Notes: generated by a model not told the origin, from the letters alone. Counted from the first letter of the stretch, positions 25,609-35,748 are shown. The stretch: 64,000 nt of DNA from Streptomyces buecherae (GCF_014295035.1 NZ_CP060404.1:2134501-2198500), one strand, 5' to 3'. A program made the numbers and translations.

Positions 25609-26165
25609 CAGACCTCGAGCAGCTCGGCTTCCTTGTGCTTGAGCAGCTCGTCCACCTGCGCCACGTACTTCGCGGTGGTGTCGTCGAGCTCCTTCTCCGC
25701 GCGGCGACCCTCGTCCTCACCCGTCTCGCCGTCCTTGACGAGCTTGTCGATGGTCTCCTTGGCCTTGCGGCGAACGCTGCGGATGGAGATCTTGGCGTCC
25801 TCGGCCTTGGTCTTGGCGACCTTGATGTACTCCTTGCGGCGGTCTTCCGTGAGCTGGGGGAACACCACCCGGATGATGCTTCCGTCGTTGCTCGGGTTGA
25901 CGCCCAGGTCCGAGTCGCGGATGGCCTGCTCGATGTTGCGCAGCGCGCTCTTGTCGAACGGCGTGACAACCGCCATCCGCGGCTCCGGCACCGAGAACGA
26001 CGCCAACTGGTTGATCGGCGTCAGCGCCCCGTAGTAGTCCGCCACGATCTTGTTGAACATCGCCGGGTGCGCACGCCCGGTGCGGATCGCGGCGAAGTCC
26101 TCCTTGGCGACCACGACGGCCTTCTCCATCTTCTCCTCGGCCTCGAGGAGGATCTCTTCGATCAC
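25608..26165 (-). CDS. frr: Ribosome recycling factor
   Basis: 185 residues, nearly invariant in Streptomyces ([33 protein letters not shown]). RRF acts with EF-G to split post-termination ribosomes. It is a long helical bundle with the RTGRA and [15 protein letters not shown] motifs. Of two tandem GTG codons, the one at 26165 is preferred: it gives the canonical N-terminus and sits about six bases after AGGAG. It lies between pyrH and cdsA. Confidence 0.96.
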   Translation of the reverse strand: MIEEILLEAEEKMEKAVVVAKEDFAAIRTGRAHPAMFNKIVADYYGALTPINQLASFSVPEPRMAVVTPFDKSALRNIEQAIRDSDLGVNPSNDGSIIRVVFPQLTEDRRKEYIKVAKTKAEDAKISIRSVRRKAKETIDKLVKDGETGEDEGRRAEKELDDTTAKYVAQVDELLKHKEAELLEV

Positions 26166-26335
26166 CACTTGCTCCTGGTGTTATCAGTAAGCAGAGCCTC
26201 GCCCCTGCGTGCGTCTTCTCCTGCACGGTGTCCGACCGGCAGGCCGTTGTCCATCCCCGCGCCGAGCACTTCCGACGGCCGGGAGTTGCCGCCCGTATGG
26301 CATCACGGGCGACCCTGTGAAGGCGGTACGGACCG

Positions 26336-27103
26336 TCAGTTCCGGTCACCCTGGCCGCTGACGAGCGTGCCGATCTTCTCACCCTTCACCGCGCGCGCGA
26401 TGTTGCCCTCGGCGAGCAGCTCGAAGACGAGGATCGGCAGGCTGTTGTCGCGGCACAGCGTGATCGCCGTGGCATCGGCGACCTTGAGGTCCTGGGTGAT
26501 GACCTCGGCGTAGCCCAGCGCGTCGAACTTGACCGCGTCCGGGTTGCGCTTGGGGTCCGAGTCGTAGACCCCGTCCACGCCGTTCTTGCCCATCAACAGC
26601 GCCTCGGCGTCGATCTCCAGGGCGCGCTGGGCCGCGGTGGTGTCGGTGGAGAAGTACGGCATGCCCATGCCGGCGCCGAAGATCACGACGCGCCCCTTCT
26701 CCAGGTGTCGCACCGCACGGAGCGGGATGTACGGCTCCGCCACCTGCCCCATGGTGATGGCGGTCTGGACTCGGGAGTCGATGCCCTCCTTCTCCAGGAA
26801 GTCCTGGAGAGCGAGGCAGTTCATGACGGTTCCGAGCATGCCCATGTAGTCCGAGCGGGCGCGGTCCATGCCGCGCTGCTGTAGTTCGGCTCCGCGGAAG
26901 AAGTTGCCGCCGCCGATGACGATGGCGATCTCGGCACCGTCGCGGACGACGGCGGCCACCTCGCGGGCGATCTTGTGCACGACGTCTGGATCGACGCCGA
27001 GTCCGCCGCCACCGGCGAATGCCTCGCCGGACAGCTTCAGCAGGAACCGGCGGCGCTTGGCACCGTCAGCTTTCGGGTCGGCCTGGTCGGCGTCCAGATT
27101 CAT
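26336..27103 (-). CDS. pyrH: UMP kinase
   Basis: Hexameric bacterial UMP kinase of 255 residues of the amino-acid-kinase fold, converting UMP to UDP with ATP. Visible motifs are LLKLSGEAF (ATP site), [26 protein letters not shown] and [15 protein letters not shown] 27103 was chosen because GAGGAG lies seven bases upstream; the ATG seven codons before it lacks a site. A 167-bp spacer separates it from frr, and a terminator-like stem separates it from tsf. Confidence 0.95.
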   Translation of the reverse strand: MNLDADQADPKADGAKRRRFLLKLSGEAFAGGGGLGVDPDVVHKIAREVAAVVRDGAEIAIVIGGGNFFRGAELQQRGMDRARSDYMGMLGTVMNCLALQDFLEKEGIDSRVQTAITMGQVAEPYIPLRAVRHLEKGRVVIFGAGMGMPYFSTDTTAAQRALEIDAEALLMGKNGVDGVYDSDPKRNPDAVKFDALGYAEVITQDLKVADATAITLCRDNSLPILVFELLAEGNIARAVKGEKIGTLVSGQGDRN

Positions 27104-27129
27104 GGGAGATCTCCTCGTGCACATACGAA

Positions 27130-27180
27130 GGAGGCCACTGCCGGGATGGTCCTTGATCGACCTCTACGGCAATGGCCTCC
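27130..27180 (-). terminator. Terminator between tsf and pyrH
   Basis: A 14-bp stem, GGAGGCCACTGCCG (27130-27143) with CGGCAATGGCCTCC (27167-27180), with one mismatch. It lies about 115-165 bases after the tsf stop and just before pyrH translation starts. Confidence 0.7.
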
Positions 27181-27293
27181 TCGTCACATCTGCGGCCAAC
27201 CGGTGGACGGCTGGCTGCGTACGACCCTATCGGGGTCGCTGGTCATTCGCTGCCCTGCTTCAACCCTGAGCCGGGCTGAATTCCGGGAACGAC

Positions 27294-28130
27294 TCAGACG
27301 CCGACGCGGAAGCGGGCGAAGCGCTTGAGCGAGACGCCGGCCTCGTCCAGGACCTTCTTGACGGACTTCTTGTTGTCCTTGGCGAACGGCTGGTCGAGCA
27401 GCACGTTCTCCTTGAAGAAGCCGGTGACGCGGCCCTCGACGATCTTCGGCAGGGCGGCCTCGGGCTTGCCCTCCTCGCGCGCGGTCGCCTCCGCGACGCG
27501 ACGCTCGTTCTCGACGGTCTCGGCCGAGATCTCCTCGCGGGTGAGGAACTTCGGCGAGAACGCGGCGATGTGCTGCGCGACGTCCTTGGCGACCTCGGCG
27601 TTCTCCTGGTCCAGCTCGACGAGCACGCCCACCTGGGGCGGCAGGTCCGGGCTGGTGCGGTGCATGTACGCCGCGACGTAGCCCCCGGAGAACTGGGCGA
27701 ACCGGTCGAGGACGATCTTCTCGCCGAGCGTGGCGTTGGCCTCGTCCACGTACGCCTGCACGGTCTTGCCGGCCTCGATCTCGGAGGCGAGCAGCGCGGC
27801 GATGTCGGCCGGGGCGGTCTTGGCGACGTGCGCGGCGATCGTGTCGGCCACGGCGACGAACTTGTCACCCTTGGCGACGAAGTCCGTCTCGCACTTGAGC
27901 TCGACCAGGACGCCGGAGCTCTTGTCGTCGGCGATCAGCGAGACGACGGCGCCGTTGGTGGCGTTGCGGCTCTCGCGCTTGGCCACGCCCTTCTGGCCCT
28001 TGACGCGCAGGATCTCGACGGCCTTGTCGACGCTGCCCTCGGCCTCGTCCAACGCCTTCTTGCAGTCCATCATGCCGGCGCCGGTGAGCTCGCGGAGCTT
28101 CTTGACGTCAGCGGCGGTGAAGTTCGCCAT
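27294..28130 (-). CDS. tsf: Translation elongation factor Ts
   Basis: 278 residues. The N-terminal UBA-like domain ([30 protein letters not shown]) is followed by the core with KCETDFVA and HIAAFSP, the EF-Tu-contact elements. It exchanges GDP on EF-Tu. Its leader contains three tandem decamers and, upstream, a strong hairpin after rpsB, so its level may be uncoupled from S2. Confidence 0.97.
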   Translation of the reverse strand: MANFTAADVKKLRELTGAGMMDCKKALDEAEGSVDKAVEILRVKGQKGVAKRESRNATNGAVVSLIADDKSSGVLVELKCETDFVAKGDKFVAVADTIAAHVAKTAPADIAALLASEIEAGKTVQAYVDEANATLGEKIVLDRFAQFSGGYVAAYMHRTSPDLPPQVGVLVELDQENAEVAKDVAQHIAAFSPKFLTREEISAETVENERRVAEATAREEGKPEAALPKIVEGRVTGFFKENVLLDQPFAKDNKKSVKKVLDEAGVSLKRFARFRVGV

Positions 28131-28145
28131 GGTCTGTGAATCTCT

Positions 28146-28175
28146 TCTCGAAAGGTCTCGAAAGGTCTCGAAAGA
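28146..28175 (-). repeat. Three tandem decamers in the tsf leader
   Basis: TCTCGAAAGG, TCTCGAAAGG and TCTCGAAAGA follow each other on the plus strand. On the transcript they lie 16-45 bases before the tsf start. Possible duplication of a ribosome- or protein-binding element. Confidence 0.75.
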
Positions 28176-28193
28176 TCTGTGATCTTACGGGTG

Positions 28194-28230
28194 GACGGCG
28201 GGGCGTCGCGTCGCGCAACGCCCCGCCGTC
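28194..28230 (-). terminator. Terminator/attenuator between rpsB and tsf
   Basis: A 13-bp perfect stem, GACGGCGGGGCGT (28194-28206) and ACGCCCCGCCGTC (28218-28230), with an 11-base loop. It sits 55 bp after the rpsB stop and probably terminates part of the rpsB transcripts. Confidence 0.8.
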
Positions 28231-28284
28231 ACCAACCGTGACGCTGCGACGGAGCGGAGTGGGACCGATCCGTCACGGCGTTCG

Positions 28285-29187
28285 TCAGGCCTGCTCGGCG
28301 TCCGCGGCCGGAGCCTCGGGGGCGGCGGCCTCAGGGGTAGCGGCCTCGGGGGCGGCAACCTCGGCGGCAGCGGCCTCGGCGGGCTTCTCGGCCTCTTCGG
28401 CCTTCTTGGCCGTGTCGCCCTCGAGCAGGTCGCGCTCCCACTCGGCGAGCGGCTCACCGGCCGCCTTGTCGGCCTTCACGTCGCCGGTGGCCGCACCGGA
28501 GCGGGCGATGAGGCCCTCGGCGACGGCGTCGGCGATGACGCGGGTGAGCAGCGTGACGGAGCGGATCGCGTCGTCGTTGCCGGGGATCTTGTAGTCGACC
28601 TCGTCGGGGTCGCAGTTGGTGTCGAGGATCGCGACGACCGGGATACGGAGCTTGCGCGCCTCACCGACGGCGATGTGCTCCTTCTTGGTGTCCACGATCC
28701 AGACGGCGCTCGGCACCTTCTGCATCTCGCGGATACCACCGAGGGTCTTCTCCAGCTTGGCCTTCTCGCGCGAGAGGACCAGGAGCTCCTTCTTGGTGAG
28801 GCCGGAGGCGGCCACGTCCTCGAAGTCGATGAGCTCAAGCTCCTTGAGGCGCTGGAGGCGCTTGTAGACGGTCGAGAAGTTGGTGAGCATGCCGCCCAGC
28901 CAGCGCTGGTTGACGTAGGGCATGCCGACGCGGGTCGCCTGCTCGGCGATGGCCTCCTGCGCCTGCTTCTTCGTGCCGACGAACATGATGGAGCCGCCGT
29001 GCGCGACGGTCTCCTTGACGAACTCGTAGGCGCGGTCGATGTACGACAGCGACTGGAGCAGGTCGATGATGTAGATGCCGTTGCGCTCGGTGAAGATGAA
29101 GCGCTTCATCTTCGGGTTCCAACGGCGGGTCTGGTGACCGAAGTGGACGCCGCTCTCCAGCAGCTCCCGCATCGTGACGACGGCCAT
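28285..29187 (-). CDS. rpsB: 30S ribosomal protein S2
   Basis: 300 residues. Canonical S2 start [27 protein letters not shown] at ATG 29187, with AAGGAG upstream. The S2 core is followed by an Ala/Glu/Pro-rich acidic C-terminal tail (~55 residues), as in other Streptomyces. The open frame extends upstream of 29187, but that part is not conserved S2 sequence. Confidence 0.97.
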   Translation of the reverse strand: MAVVTMRELLESGVHFGHQTRRWNPKMKRFIFTERNGIYIIDLLQSLSYIDRAYEFVKETVAHGGSIMFVGTKKQAQEAIAEQATRVGMPYVNQRWLGGMLTNFSTVYKRLQRLKELELIDFEDVAASGLTKKELLVLSREKAKLEKTLGGIREMQKVPSAVWIVDTKKEHIAVGEARKLRIPVVAILDTNCDPDEVDYKIPGNDDAIRSVTLLTRVIADAVAEGLIARSGAATGDVKADKAAGEPLAEWERDLLEGDTAKKAEEAEKPAEAAAAEVAAPEAATPEAAAPEAPAADAEQA

Positions 29188-29489
29188 GGCCGTACTCCTT
29201 GGATACTCGGTTACCGCGGCGGCCGGGCGGCCGTCGCGCCTGACACCCCGAACGCGCCTGCCACGGAAGGAGACCTTCCGAAGACCGAGGGACGCGGCCA
29301 CCGGGCTGCCCGAGAGGGACTGATGCGCCGATGGCGGGGCGTGCGAAGTCGACCCGGTCACCCGGATCGCCATGTGAAGTGTACGGGACCGGTGCGCCGG
29401 CGGGTGACGGCGTTATCCACAACCCGTGAGTAATCCACCGAAGGTCGTCATGATCCCCGCAGACCGGTGATTTACGGCACGGTCGTCGC
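29188..29489. other. Divergent promoter region rpsB / M23 peptidase
   Basis: About 300 bp with no gene. It should hold the rpsB promoter and the promoter of the peptidase gene. A single TTATCCACA (29413-29421) matches a DnaA box, but isolated matches are common. Confidence 0.5.
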
Positions 29490-31007
29490 ATGTCTTACAC
29501 ACCCAAACCCCGCCAAGCCCTGAGCACGGTCCGGCGCGCATGGCGCCGGTTGCGCCCCGGTCGAGTGATCGCCTCCCTCAGGCGCTCGCCGGCGCCGCCA
29601 CGCACAAGCGGAGTCCGCGCGCGGGGTGCTCCGTTGGTCCGCTGGATCGCGGCGGGTGCGACCGCGATCGGCCTCGCCCTCACGGCCTGTGCCGTGGCGC
29701 TGCACGCAGACGCCCGCGCGAGCGAGCGAGGCGACTGGCCCGACACGGAGAACGCCGCTTCGGACCCCTCGCGAGTACGAGTCACCACCGCACAGGCCCG
29801 CCCCGGTGAGCGCGCACCTGCACTGGACGGCCCGGATTCGCCTGCCGCCATCCCGCTTCCCGGTGCCCCGGCCCACGTGACCTCCACTCCGTCGGCCGCC
29901 CCGCGCCAAGCCCCGTCGCCGGCCAGCGCCTCGGAAACACCTACCGGGCACCTCGGCGCTGCCACCGACCCCTTCCCCCCACCGGTCCCACTCCTGGGTA
30001 CGTCGCCGCGCGCTGCGACGCCGGCTCCGTCCGCTCCCTTACGGCCCCCGACGGCCCGACAGCCCCGCCCCGTAGCGGACCGTGCCTGGCCGGTGGACGG
30101 GGCGGTGGGGGCGCTACGACCCACGGTGCTCCGCGGCTGGGAGCCGCCTCCCGAGCCGTGGGCCGCCGGGCACCGTGGGGTGGACCTCGCGGCACGTGCC
30201 GGGCAGCCGGTGCGGGCTGCCGCACCGGGTCGCGTGACGTTCGCGGGCCGGGTCGCCGGGCGAGGAGTGCTCGCCATCGCGGTGTCCAACAGCGGAAGCC
30301 CGCCGCTGCGCACGACGTACGAGCCGGTGCGGGCCCTGGTGGCCAAGGGTGACGTGGTGGCGGCGGGGCAGGTGGTGGGTGTGATGGAGGGTGGGCCGTT
30401 CCACTGCCAGCCCGGGTGCCTGCACTGGGGACTGCGCCGCGGAGATCGCTATCTGGACCCGCTGTCGCTGATGCCGCCCGCCTTGCTGCGCGGCGGCCCC
30501 TCTCGGCTGCTGCCCACGATCGGCGTCCCAGCGACCCCGGCCGCCCCGACTGCTCGGGCCGCCTCGGGTCACCCACGGACTTTCCAGTCCCCGGAGCAGG
30601 CCGGCCCACACCGGCACCAACCAATCCGGTACGGCTCCACGCGGGGCCTGGCCCGTTGCGCTTGCCCGCGTGGCCAGCACGAAGAGAGCCAGGGGACCTG
30701 CGCCCGTCGGTTGTGCCAGACCACCCGCCCCGTCGCCCCACCGAGGCCACGGCGCAGCCGTCCTCGCGCTGCGGCCGTGGTGCCGGCGGAATGGGCGCAT
30801 GTTCTGGTCGTGACCGCCGTGGCGGCCTGGGCGCGGCTACGCCTGGGGCGCCGAGCGGCGGCTCAGCCGCACACTCCGCGCAGGGCCGTGGCAACAGCGG
30901 CGTCCGTGATACGTCCGGGGTCCTCCGCGGCGCCCAGTTCGATGCGCCGGACGGCCGCGTCGACCACGCCCTGCAACAGCATCGCGGTCAGCCGGGGCTC
31001 CTCGTGA
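29490..31007 (+). CDS. Secreted M23-family (LytM) metallopeptidase with unusual C-terminal extension
   Basis: 505-residue open frame. A basic N-terminus and hydrophobic segment (WIAAGATAIGLALTACAVAL) indicate export. A Pro/Ala-rich linker precedes the LytM domain at about residues 200-330, with zinc-site residues in HRGVDLAA and CLHWGLRR. This domain class cleaves peptidoglycan peptide bridges. Residues after ~350 are Arg/Pro/Ala-rich, unlike the family, and the last 145 bp lie antisense inside the TetR gene. The native stop may have been lost or frameshifted; the true functional protein probably ends near residue 350. Confidence 0.72.
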   Translation: MSYTPKPRQALSTVRRAWRRLRPGRVIASLRRSPAPPRTSGVRARGAPLVRWIAAGATAIGLALTACAVALHADARASERGDWPDTENAASDPSRVRVTTAQARPGERAPALDGPDSPAAIPLPGAPAHVTSTPSAAPRQAPSPASASETPTGHLGAATDPFPPPVPLLGTSPRAATPAPSAPLRPPTARQPRPVADRAWPVDGAVGALRPTVLRGWEPPPEPWAAGHRGVDLAARAGQPVRAAAPGRVTFAGRVAGRGVLAIAVSNSGSPPLRTTYEPVRALVAKGDVVAAGQVVGVMEGGPFHCQPGCLHWGLRRGDRYLDPLSLMPPALLRGGPSRLLPTIGVPATPAAPTARAASGHPRTFQSPEQAGPHRHQPIRYGSTRGLARCACPRGQHEESQGTCARRLCQTTRPVAPPRPRRSRPRAAAVVPAEWAHVLVVTAVAAWARLRLGRRAAAQPHTPRRAVATAASVIRPGSSAAPSSMRRTAASTTPCNSIAVSRGSS

Positions 31008-31444
31008 CCGAGCGCGCCCAGCGCCTCGACCACCATGGCGATCAGCCCACCGTGCGCGGCCCGGATCTTCTCCCGCGCCCCCGCGTCCAGCTCCCCCGCG
31101 GAGATCGCCACCACGGCCCGGTGACGTCGGTCGCCCACCAGCGCCAACTGTTGTCGGACGTAAGCCTCGATCTTGGCCTCGGCGGTGTCGGCTCGCTCCA
31201 TGGCGGCCTCGACCTCGGCCGCCCACACGGGGAAGTCCACGGCACACAGCTCTTCGACCACGGCGGCCCGCGACCGGAAATACTCGTAGACGGACGACCT
31301 GGCGAGCCCCGTCCGCTCCGCGAGGGCGGGGAACGTCAGCGCGTCGGTACCGCCTTCAGACAGCAAGGTACGGGCGGCGTCCAGCAGGGCGCCGCGCTGC
31401 ATCGTCCGGTGCTCGGCCACCGAGGCCGCTCGAATCCTGGGCAC
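30863..31444 (-). CDS. TetR-family transcriptional regulator
   Basis: 193 residues. The N-terminal HTH reads GALLDAARTLLSEGGTDALTFPALAERTGLARSSVYEYFRSRAAVVEELC, a classic TetR DNA-binding unit. The C-terminal helical ligand domain contains the TetR-C pattern (EAYVRQQLALVGDRRHRAVV). The GTG start has GGAGGA almost adjacent. It lies 50 bp downstream of whiG on the same strand. The effector and targets are unknown. Confidence 0.87.
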   Translation of the reverse strand: MPRIRAASVAEHRTMQRGALLDAARTLLSEGGTDALTFPALAERTGLARSSVYEYFRSRAAVVEELCAVDFPVWAAEVEAAMERADTAEAKIEAYVRQQLALVGDRRHRAVVAISAGELDAGAREKIRAAHGGLIAMVVEALGALGHEEPRLTAMLLQGVVDAAVRRIELGAAEDPGRITDAAVATALRGVCG

Positions 31445-31494
31445 TCCTCCACTTTACGTACGTGCGCCACACACCACGACGGAGGAGGGACGAT

Positions 31495-32331
31495 TCAGCG
31501 CCCGACGTCGGCCAGTTTCGCACGCAACTGGAGCACGGACTTCGTGTGAATCTGGCTGACACGGCCCTCCGTGACGCCGAGCACCTGCCCGATTTCAGCC
31601 AGCGTGAGCCCCTCGTAGTAGTAGAGCGTCACCACGGTCTTTTCCCGCTCCGGCAAGGTGTTGATGGCGCGCGCGAGCAGTCGCCGTAGCTCCCGGTCCT
31701 CGGCGACCTCCACCGGGTCGTCAGCGGCCTGGTCCTCCAGCGTGTCGCCGAGGGTGAGTCGATCGCTGCCCTCTCCCCCGACGTGCAGCAACTCCTCCAG
31801 AGCCACCACGTTGGCCAGGGACAACTGGCTGAAAACGCCATGCAGTTCTTCGAGGCCGATCCCCATCTCGGCGGCGACCTCCACTTCCGAGGGCGTGCGG
31901 CGCAGGGCGGCCTCCAGCGTGGCGTACGCGCGCTCGACCGCCCGGGCCTTCTGTCGGACCGAGCGGGGGATCCAGTCCAGGGCCCGCAGTTCGTCGATCA
32001 TCGCGCCGCGGATGCGGGTGATGGCATAGGTCTCGAACTTGATGGCCCGCTCGGGGTCGAACTTCTCGATGGCGTCGATAAGGCCGAAGACTCCGGACGA
32101 CACGAAGTCCGCCTGCTCGACGTTGGCCGGCAGCCCCACACTGACGCGGCCGGCCACGTACTTCACCAGCGGCGAGTAATGCAGGATCAACTGTTCCCGC
32201 AGCCTCTCGTCCCCGGTGGCCTTGTAGGAGCGCCACAGTTCTTCGAGGGACGAGGGCGCGGGTGGCCGGACAGCGCCGCGGGCAGCGGGCGGCACCGTCG
32301 CGCGTTCAGACCCGGAGGTGTGCTGGGGCAT
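31495..32331 (-). CDS. whiG: RNA polymerase sigma factor WhiG
   Basis: 278 residues of the FliA/WhiG group of sigma-70 factors. Region 2 ([56 protein letters not shown]), region 3 and the region 4 HTH ([45 protein letters not shown]) are complete. WhiG triggers sporulation of aerial hyphae in Streptomyces, which supports the genus assignment. Activity is normally held in check by the RsiG-c-di-GMP complex, not encoded in this window. Confidence 0.96.
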   Translation of the reverse strand: MPQHTSGSERATVPPAARGAVRPPAPSSLEELWRSYKATGDERLREQLILHYSPLVKYVAGRVSVGLPANVEQADFVSSGVFGLIDAIEKFDPERAIKFETYAITRIRGAMIDELRALDWIPRSVRQKARAVERAYATLEAALRRTPSEVEVAAEMGIGLEELHGVFSQLSLANVVALEELLHVGGEGSDRLTLGDTLEDQAADDPVEVAEDRELRRLLARAINTLPEREKTVVTLYYYEGLTLAEIGQVLGVTEGRVSQIHTKSVLQLRAKLADVGR

Positions 32332-32483
32332 GCGTCGCCTTGAGCCGTTCTGCCGTGACGTGGGTCAGGACGTGTGCCCGCGTCGGAATCCTTGTGAGCG
32401 TAGCGTGACTGATACGTCGCAGTGTGCGAGCGACAGGGGCTATGCGATGCGCAGATTCGTTCCGTTCTCCGCACCCCGGAGTT

Positions 32484-32508
32484 ACGGTCGCCAGCGCGGA
32501 CGGCGACC
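32484..32508 (-). terminator. Hairpin downstream of dprA
   Basis: An 8-bp perfect stem, CGGTCGCC (32484-32491) and GGCGACCG (32501-32508), with a 9-base loop. It lies 66-90 bp past the dprA stop and before the whiG start, so it probably separates the two transcripts. Confidence 0.5.
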
Positions 32509-32573
32509 GCAATGCCGGCTCTACAACGGCGTATACGGTCATCTCCCACACCCTTTCACCCAATTGCCGCAAA

Positions 32574-33803
32574 TCAAGAACCGCCTCGCCGCGAGGTTTT
32601 CCCCCGTTGCTCCGGGCGGGCCAACTCCCAACGTTCACCGGTTCGTTGGACGAAGCCGAGGGAGAGCAATTCGTAGAGCCTGGTCAACGTTTCGTCGTGG
32701 CTCATCCCCGCGTCCCGGGCCACCGCCCGGGTGTCACTCGTGCCGCGGGCGGGCAACGCTTCCAGCACTTGGGCGGCCGCGGCCTCCAGCAGATCGCGCC
32801 CCACGACGGGGCCTTGCCGGCTTGGCGCGAGGTCCCCGATGCTGCCGACCAGCTCGACCACCTCGTCGGCATCGCTCACCAGCAGCGCCTCCCCGCGTAA
32901 CAGCTCGTGCACGCCGGCGGAGAGTGCGCTGGTCACGGGGCCGGGCACGCCCATCGCGCACCGTCCCAGCCGCTGCGCCCACCGGGCGGTGACCAGGGAC
33001 CCGCTGCGGTACTGGGCCTCGACGACGACCGTGCCGCGGGTGAGGGCCGCGATGACCCGGTTGCGCAACACGAACCGGCTACGCGTGGGGTGGCTGCCCG
33101 GGGGCAGCTCCGCCAACACGAGGCCCTGCTCCGCCACCCTGTCGATCAGCTCCGTGTGGCCACGTGGGTAGGGAACGTTCGCCCCGGAGGCGAGCACGGC
33201 GATGGTCGCCCCGTTCGCGCTGAGGGCGCCCCGGTGGACCGCTCCGTCCACCCCGTAGGCCGCCCCGGAGGTCACCACCCAGCCCCGTTCGGCGAGCCCG
33301 GCGCCCAGCGTGGTCGCCACGTGCGCCCCGTAGTCGGTGCAGGCCCGCGCGCCGACCACGGCCACCGACCGCAGCGCCCACATCCGCAGCGACGCCGCCC
33401 CGCGCACCCACAGCCCCACGGGTCGGGCGTCTTCGAGGTCGTCGAGCTGGCTCGGCCACTCCGCGTCCTCCGGACAGACGAAGCGCCCGCCGAGCGCCTC
33501 CATGGCGGCCAGGTCGCCGGCCGGGTCGAGCCGGGCGGCACGGAGCGCGCAGCCGGCGAGGCGTCGGCCACTCGCCCCCGGCGGTGGCGCGTCGGCACCG
33601 GTCAGCGCGCGTCGCAGCGCCACGGGGCCGAGCTCGCGCAGCCATCGGCCGACGACCTCGTCCCCCGGCTCCGTCAGCCGGGTCAGCGCGGCTCGGGCCA
33701 GCCGCACGTCGTCGTCGACCCGCTGCCTGGCGGCGCCCCCCGTGGCGGGCTCGGGGCGCTGGCTCGGGGCACCGCCCTCCTCGGCGGCCGGGCCCGGGGC
33801 CAT
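32574..33803 (-). CDS. dprA: DNA-processing protein DprA
   Basis: 409 residues. The Rossmann-like DprA core is seen as SVAVVGARACTDYGAHVATTLGAGLAERGWVVTSGAAYGVDGAVHRGAL, GANVPYPRGHTELI, FVLRNRVIAALTRGTVVVEAQYRSGSL. A C-terminal winged-helix-like part follows. DprA loads RecA on incoming single strands in competent bacteria; its role in Streptomyces is unclear. ATG 33803 overlaps the yifB stop (TGATG). The gene stays intact although its upstream partner yifB is disrupted. Confidence 0.92.
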   Translation of the reverse strand: MAPGPAAEEGGAPSQRPEPATGGAARQRVDDDVRLARAALTRLTEPGDEVVGRWLRELGPVALRRALTGADAPPPGASGRRLAGCALRAARLDPAGDLAAMEALGGRFVCPEDAEWPSQLDDLEDARPVGLWVRGAASLRMWALRSVAVVGARACTDYGAHVATTLGAGLAERGWVVTSGAAYGVDGAVHRGALSANGATIAVLASGANVPYPRGHTELIDRVAEQGLVLAELPPGSHPTRSRFVLRNRVIAALTRGTVVVEAQYRSGSLVTARWAQRLGRCAMGVPGPVTSALSAGVHELLRGEALLVSDADEVVELVGSIGDLAPSRQGPVVGRDLLEAAAAQVLEALPARGTSDTRAVARDAGMSHDETLTRLYELLSLGFVQRTGERWELARPEQRGKTSRRGGS

Positions 33804-34444
33804 CACGCGCGTCCCATCGGCTGGGGCACGCCGCGGTTGACGCCGGTGCGCAACTGCAGGGCCTGTGCCACGTCATCCCGCGTCGGCCGGTCGTGGCCGG
33901 CCAGGTCTGCCACGGTCCAGGCGACGCGCAACACCCGGTCCAGTCCGCGTGCGGTGAGCACGCCCCGCTCCATGTCGCGTTCCGCCTCGCGCAGCGCTCC
34001 CGGTGCCAGCGGCCAGCGTGTGCGCAGCTCGTACCCGGGGACCGCGCCGTTCACCGTCCAGGGCGTTCCGGTGTAGCGCGCGCCGGCCCGCTCCCTGGCC
34101 TCATGTACGCGGGCCGCCACCACCGCGGTGTTCTCCGCCCGACCCAGCTCGCCAGCCAGCTCCGCGCGGCTCACCGGTCCCACTCGGACGCGCAGGTCCA
34201 CCCGGTCGAGGAGTGGGCCCGACAGCCTGGCCTGGTAGCGGCGGATGACGGCGGGCGAACACGCGCACCCGTCCCCAGGCTGCCCGTGCCGCCCGCAGGG
34301 GCACGGGTTGGCGGCCAGCAACAGCAGGAACCGGGCCGGCATCCGCATCACCCCGGCCGACCTGGCCACCACCACGTGTCCCGACTCCAGCGGCTGCCGC
34401 AGCGCCTCCAAGGCGCGCCCGCTGAACTCGGCGGCTTCATCCAG
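33803..34444 (-). pseudogene. yifB: YifB/ComM-family Mg-chelatase-like ATPase, C-terminal fragment
   Basis: Codes for 213 residues starting inside the Walker B motif: LDEAAEFSGRALEALRQPLESGHVVVARSAGV, then FLLLLAANPCPCGRHG (Cys-rich zinc motif), SGPLLDRVDLRV (arginine-finger region) and the C-terminal helical domain. The N-terminal half lies at 39103-40083, beyond the inserted element. An open frame continues into the element as far as 34576, so a hybrid product starting there is possible, but it lacks the Walker A region. Joining the two halves at the shared CAG restores an uninterrupted frame. Confidence 0.93.
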
Positions 34445-34453
34445 TTTTCCGGC
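34444..34453 (+). repeat. Left terminal inverted repeat
   Basis: GTTTTCCGGC at the left element-host junction. It is the exact reverse complement of 39091-39100. Its first base belongs to the CAG shared with the host gene. Confidence 0.85.
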
Positions 34454-34569
34454 CTCCCTTTGAGCTGTACGTGATGTCTGCGGCGCCTGTGACTCGTGAC
34501 GTCCCGGTCTCGTTTTGTGACCGCGATCGGGATGTTCGCCATGTCGCATCAAGTCAGTTCGGAGGGCAA

Positions 34570-35748
34570 GTGGCACGAAAACTGGTCATGGGTCAGCTCA
34601 GGGTGCAGGAAGTGCGGCATCGAGACGGACGGATCTCGTACACGATCGTTGGGGCGAACGGAGACGTCCATGCGGCGGCCGATGGGTACCTGGATGTGTA
34701 CGCCGGGGCGGGTACGGACAAGACGTACGCCTACGTGCTCGTTGATCACCTGCGGTGGTTGGAGCACGAGGGGCTGGCGCCGGAGACCGTCGCGTTCCGG
34801 GATCTACAGAGGTACATGGGGGCGGTCGGGGCCCGTGTCCCGATGCCGTTGGGGACGCCGTGGCGCGTCGGGAAGAAGTCGTACGGCAACAGTGCACTGA
34901 AGACTGCGGCCTCGTGCCTGAAGGGCTTCTACCTGCACCATGCCGCGCTGGGGGTGAACGCTGGACTGGCCGAGGATCTGAACTTGCGCCGGATGCCGAC
35001 CAAGTCCGACCGTCAGCGTTCTCTGCTGGGGCACGTCAAGCGCGATATGCCGTCCAACCCTCTGGCGCCCAAGAGCACGCGCCGTCGGCATCCGAAGATG
35101 CTGCCGGAGGGCGCCCGTGAGGTCCTGCTGGACGAGGTCAACTCCGCGCGCGACCGGCTGGTGGTGCAGTGGCTTAGCGACGGGGGCTTCCGCATCGGTG
35201 AGCTCTGCGGGCTTCATCTCGCCGACCTCCACTTGCGGGAGGGGGCGGCCTGCGGGGAGTGCCGCACCCCGCACGCCCACGTCTGCCACCGCGACGGTCT
35301 GGCCAACGGAGCCAGGGCGAAGACGAAGTACCCGTGGGAGCTGGAGGACGGCGTCATCCGCGGCGGTCTGATCAAGCGGGTCAGCCCTACGATGATCCAC
35401 GCCTACTTCGACTACATGATGGCCGAGTACCCGCGGGGCGCCGGGCACGGTCAACTGCTGGTCCAGTTGCACGGCGCGAATCGCGGGATGCCCTGGGCTC
35501 CCGAGGGGGCCCGCAAGATGATCGGTCGAGCCGCCGTCCGTGGTGGGCTGGGAAGGGTTCGCCCCCACGCATTTCGGCACACTTTTGCCACCTCGGTTCT
35601 CGACGCGGCAAACGGGAACCTGGTAGTGGCCCGGGACGCCGGTGGATGGGCCTCGACGGAGGTCGTGGACGAGATCTACGCCCACGTCGACATCCATGAC
35701 TCGGTCTTCGACGCTGCCCTGCGCACGGTTTGGGGTGAGGGCGCATGA
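34570..35748 (+). CDS. Tyrosine recombinase, TnpA-like
   Basis: 392 residues from GTG 34570, which follows GGAGGG; the ATG six codons later is an alternative. An N-terminal SAM-like core-binding domain (YAYVLVDHLRWLEHEGL) precedes the catalytic domain. Active-site residues are Arg208 in FRIGEL, the H333-x-x-R336 box in RPHAFRHTFAT, the GGWAS turn and nucleophile Tyr370 in EIYAHVD. A Cys/His-rich insert (CGECRTPHAHVCH) lies after the first Arg. The gene end overlaps the next gene by ATGA, so the trio is translationally coupled. It presumably cuts one core half-site. Confidence 0.9.
   Translation: MARKLVMGQLRVQEVRHRDGRISYTIVGANGDVHAAADGYLDVYAGAGTDKTYAYVLVDHLRWLEHEGLAPETVAFRDLQRYMGAVGARVPMPLGTPWRVGKKSYGNSALKTAASCLKGFYLHHAALGVNAGLAEDLNLRRMPTKSDRQRSLLGHVKRDMPSNPLAPKSTRRRHPKMLPEGAREVLLDEVNSARDRLVVQWLSDGGFRIGELCGLHLADLHLREGAACGECRTPHAHVCHRDGLANGARAKTKYPWELEDGVIRGGLIKRVSPTMIHAYFDYMMAEYPRGAGHGQLLVQLHGANRGMPWAPEGARKMIGRAAVRGGLGRVRPHAFRHTFATSVLDAANGNLVVARDAGGWASTEVVDEIYAHVDIHDSVFDAALRTVWGEGA

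Noticed and set aside
29413..29421. DnaA box TTATCCACA between rpsB and the M23 gene
   Set aside because: A single isolated match. No cluster of boxes or dnaA/dnaN genes, so not an origin.
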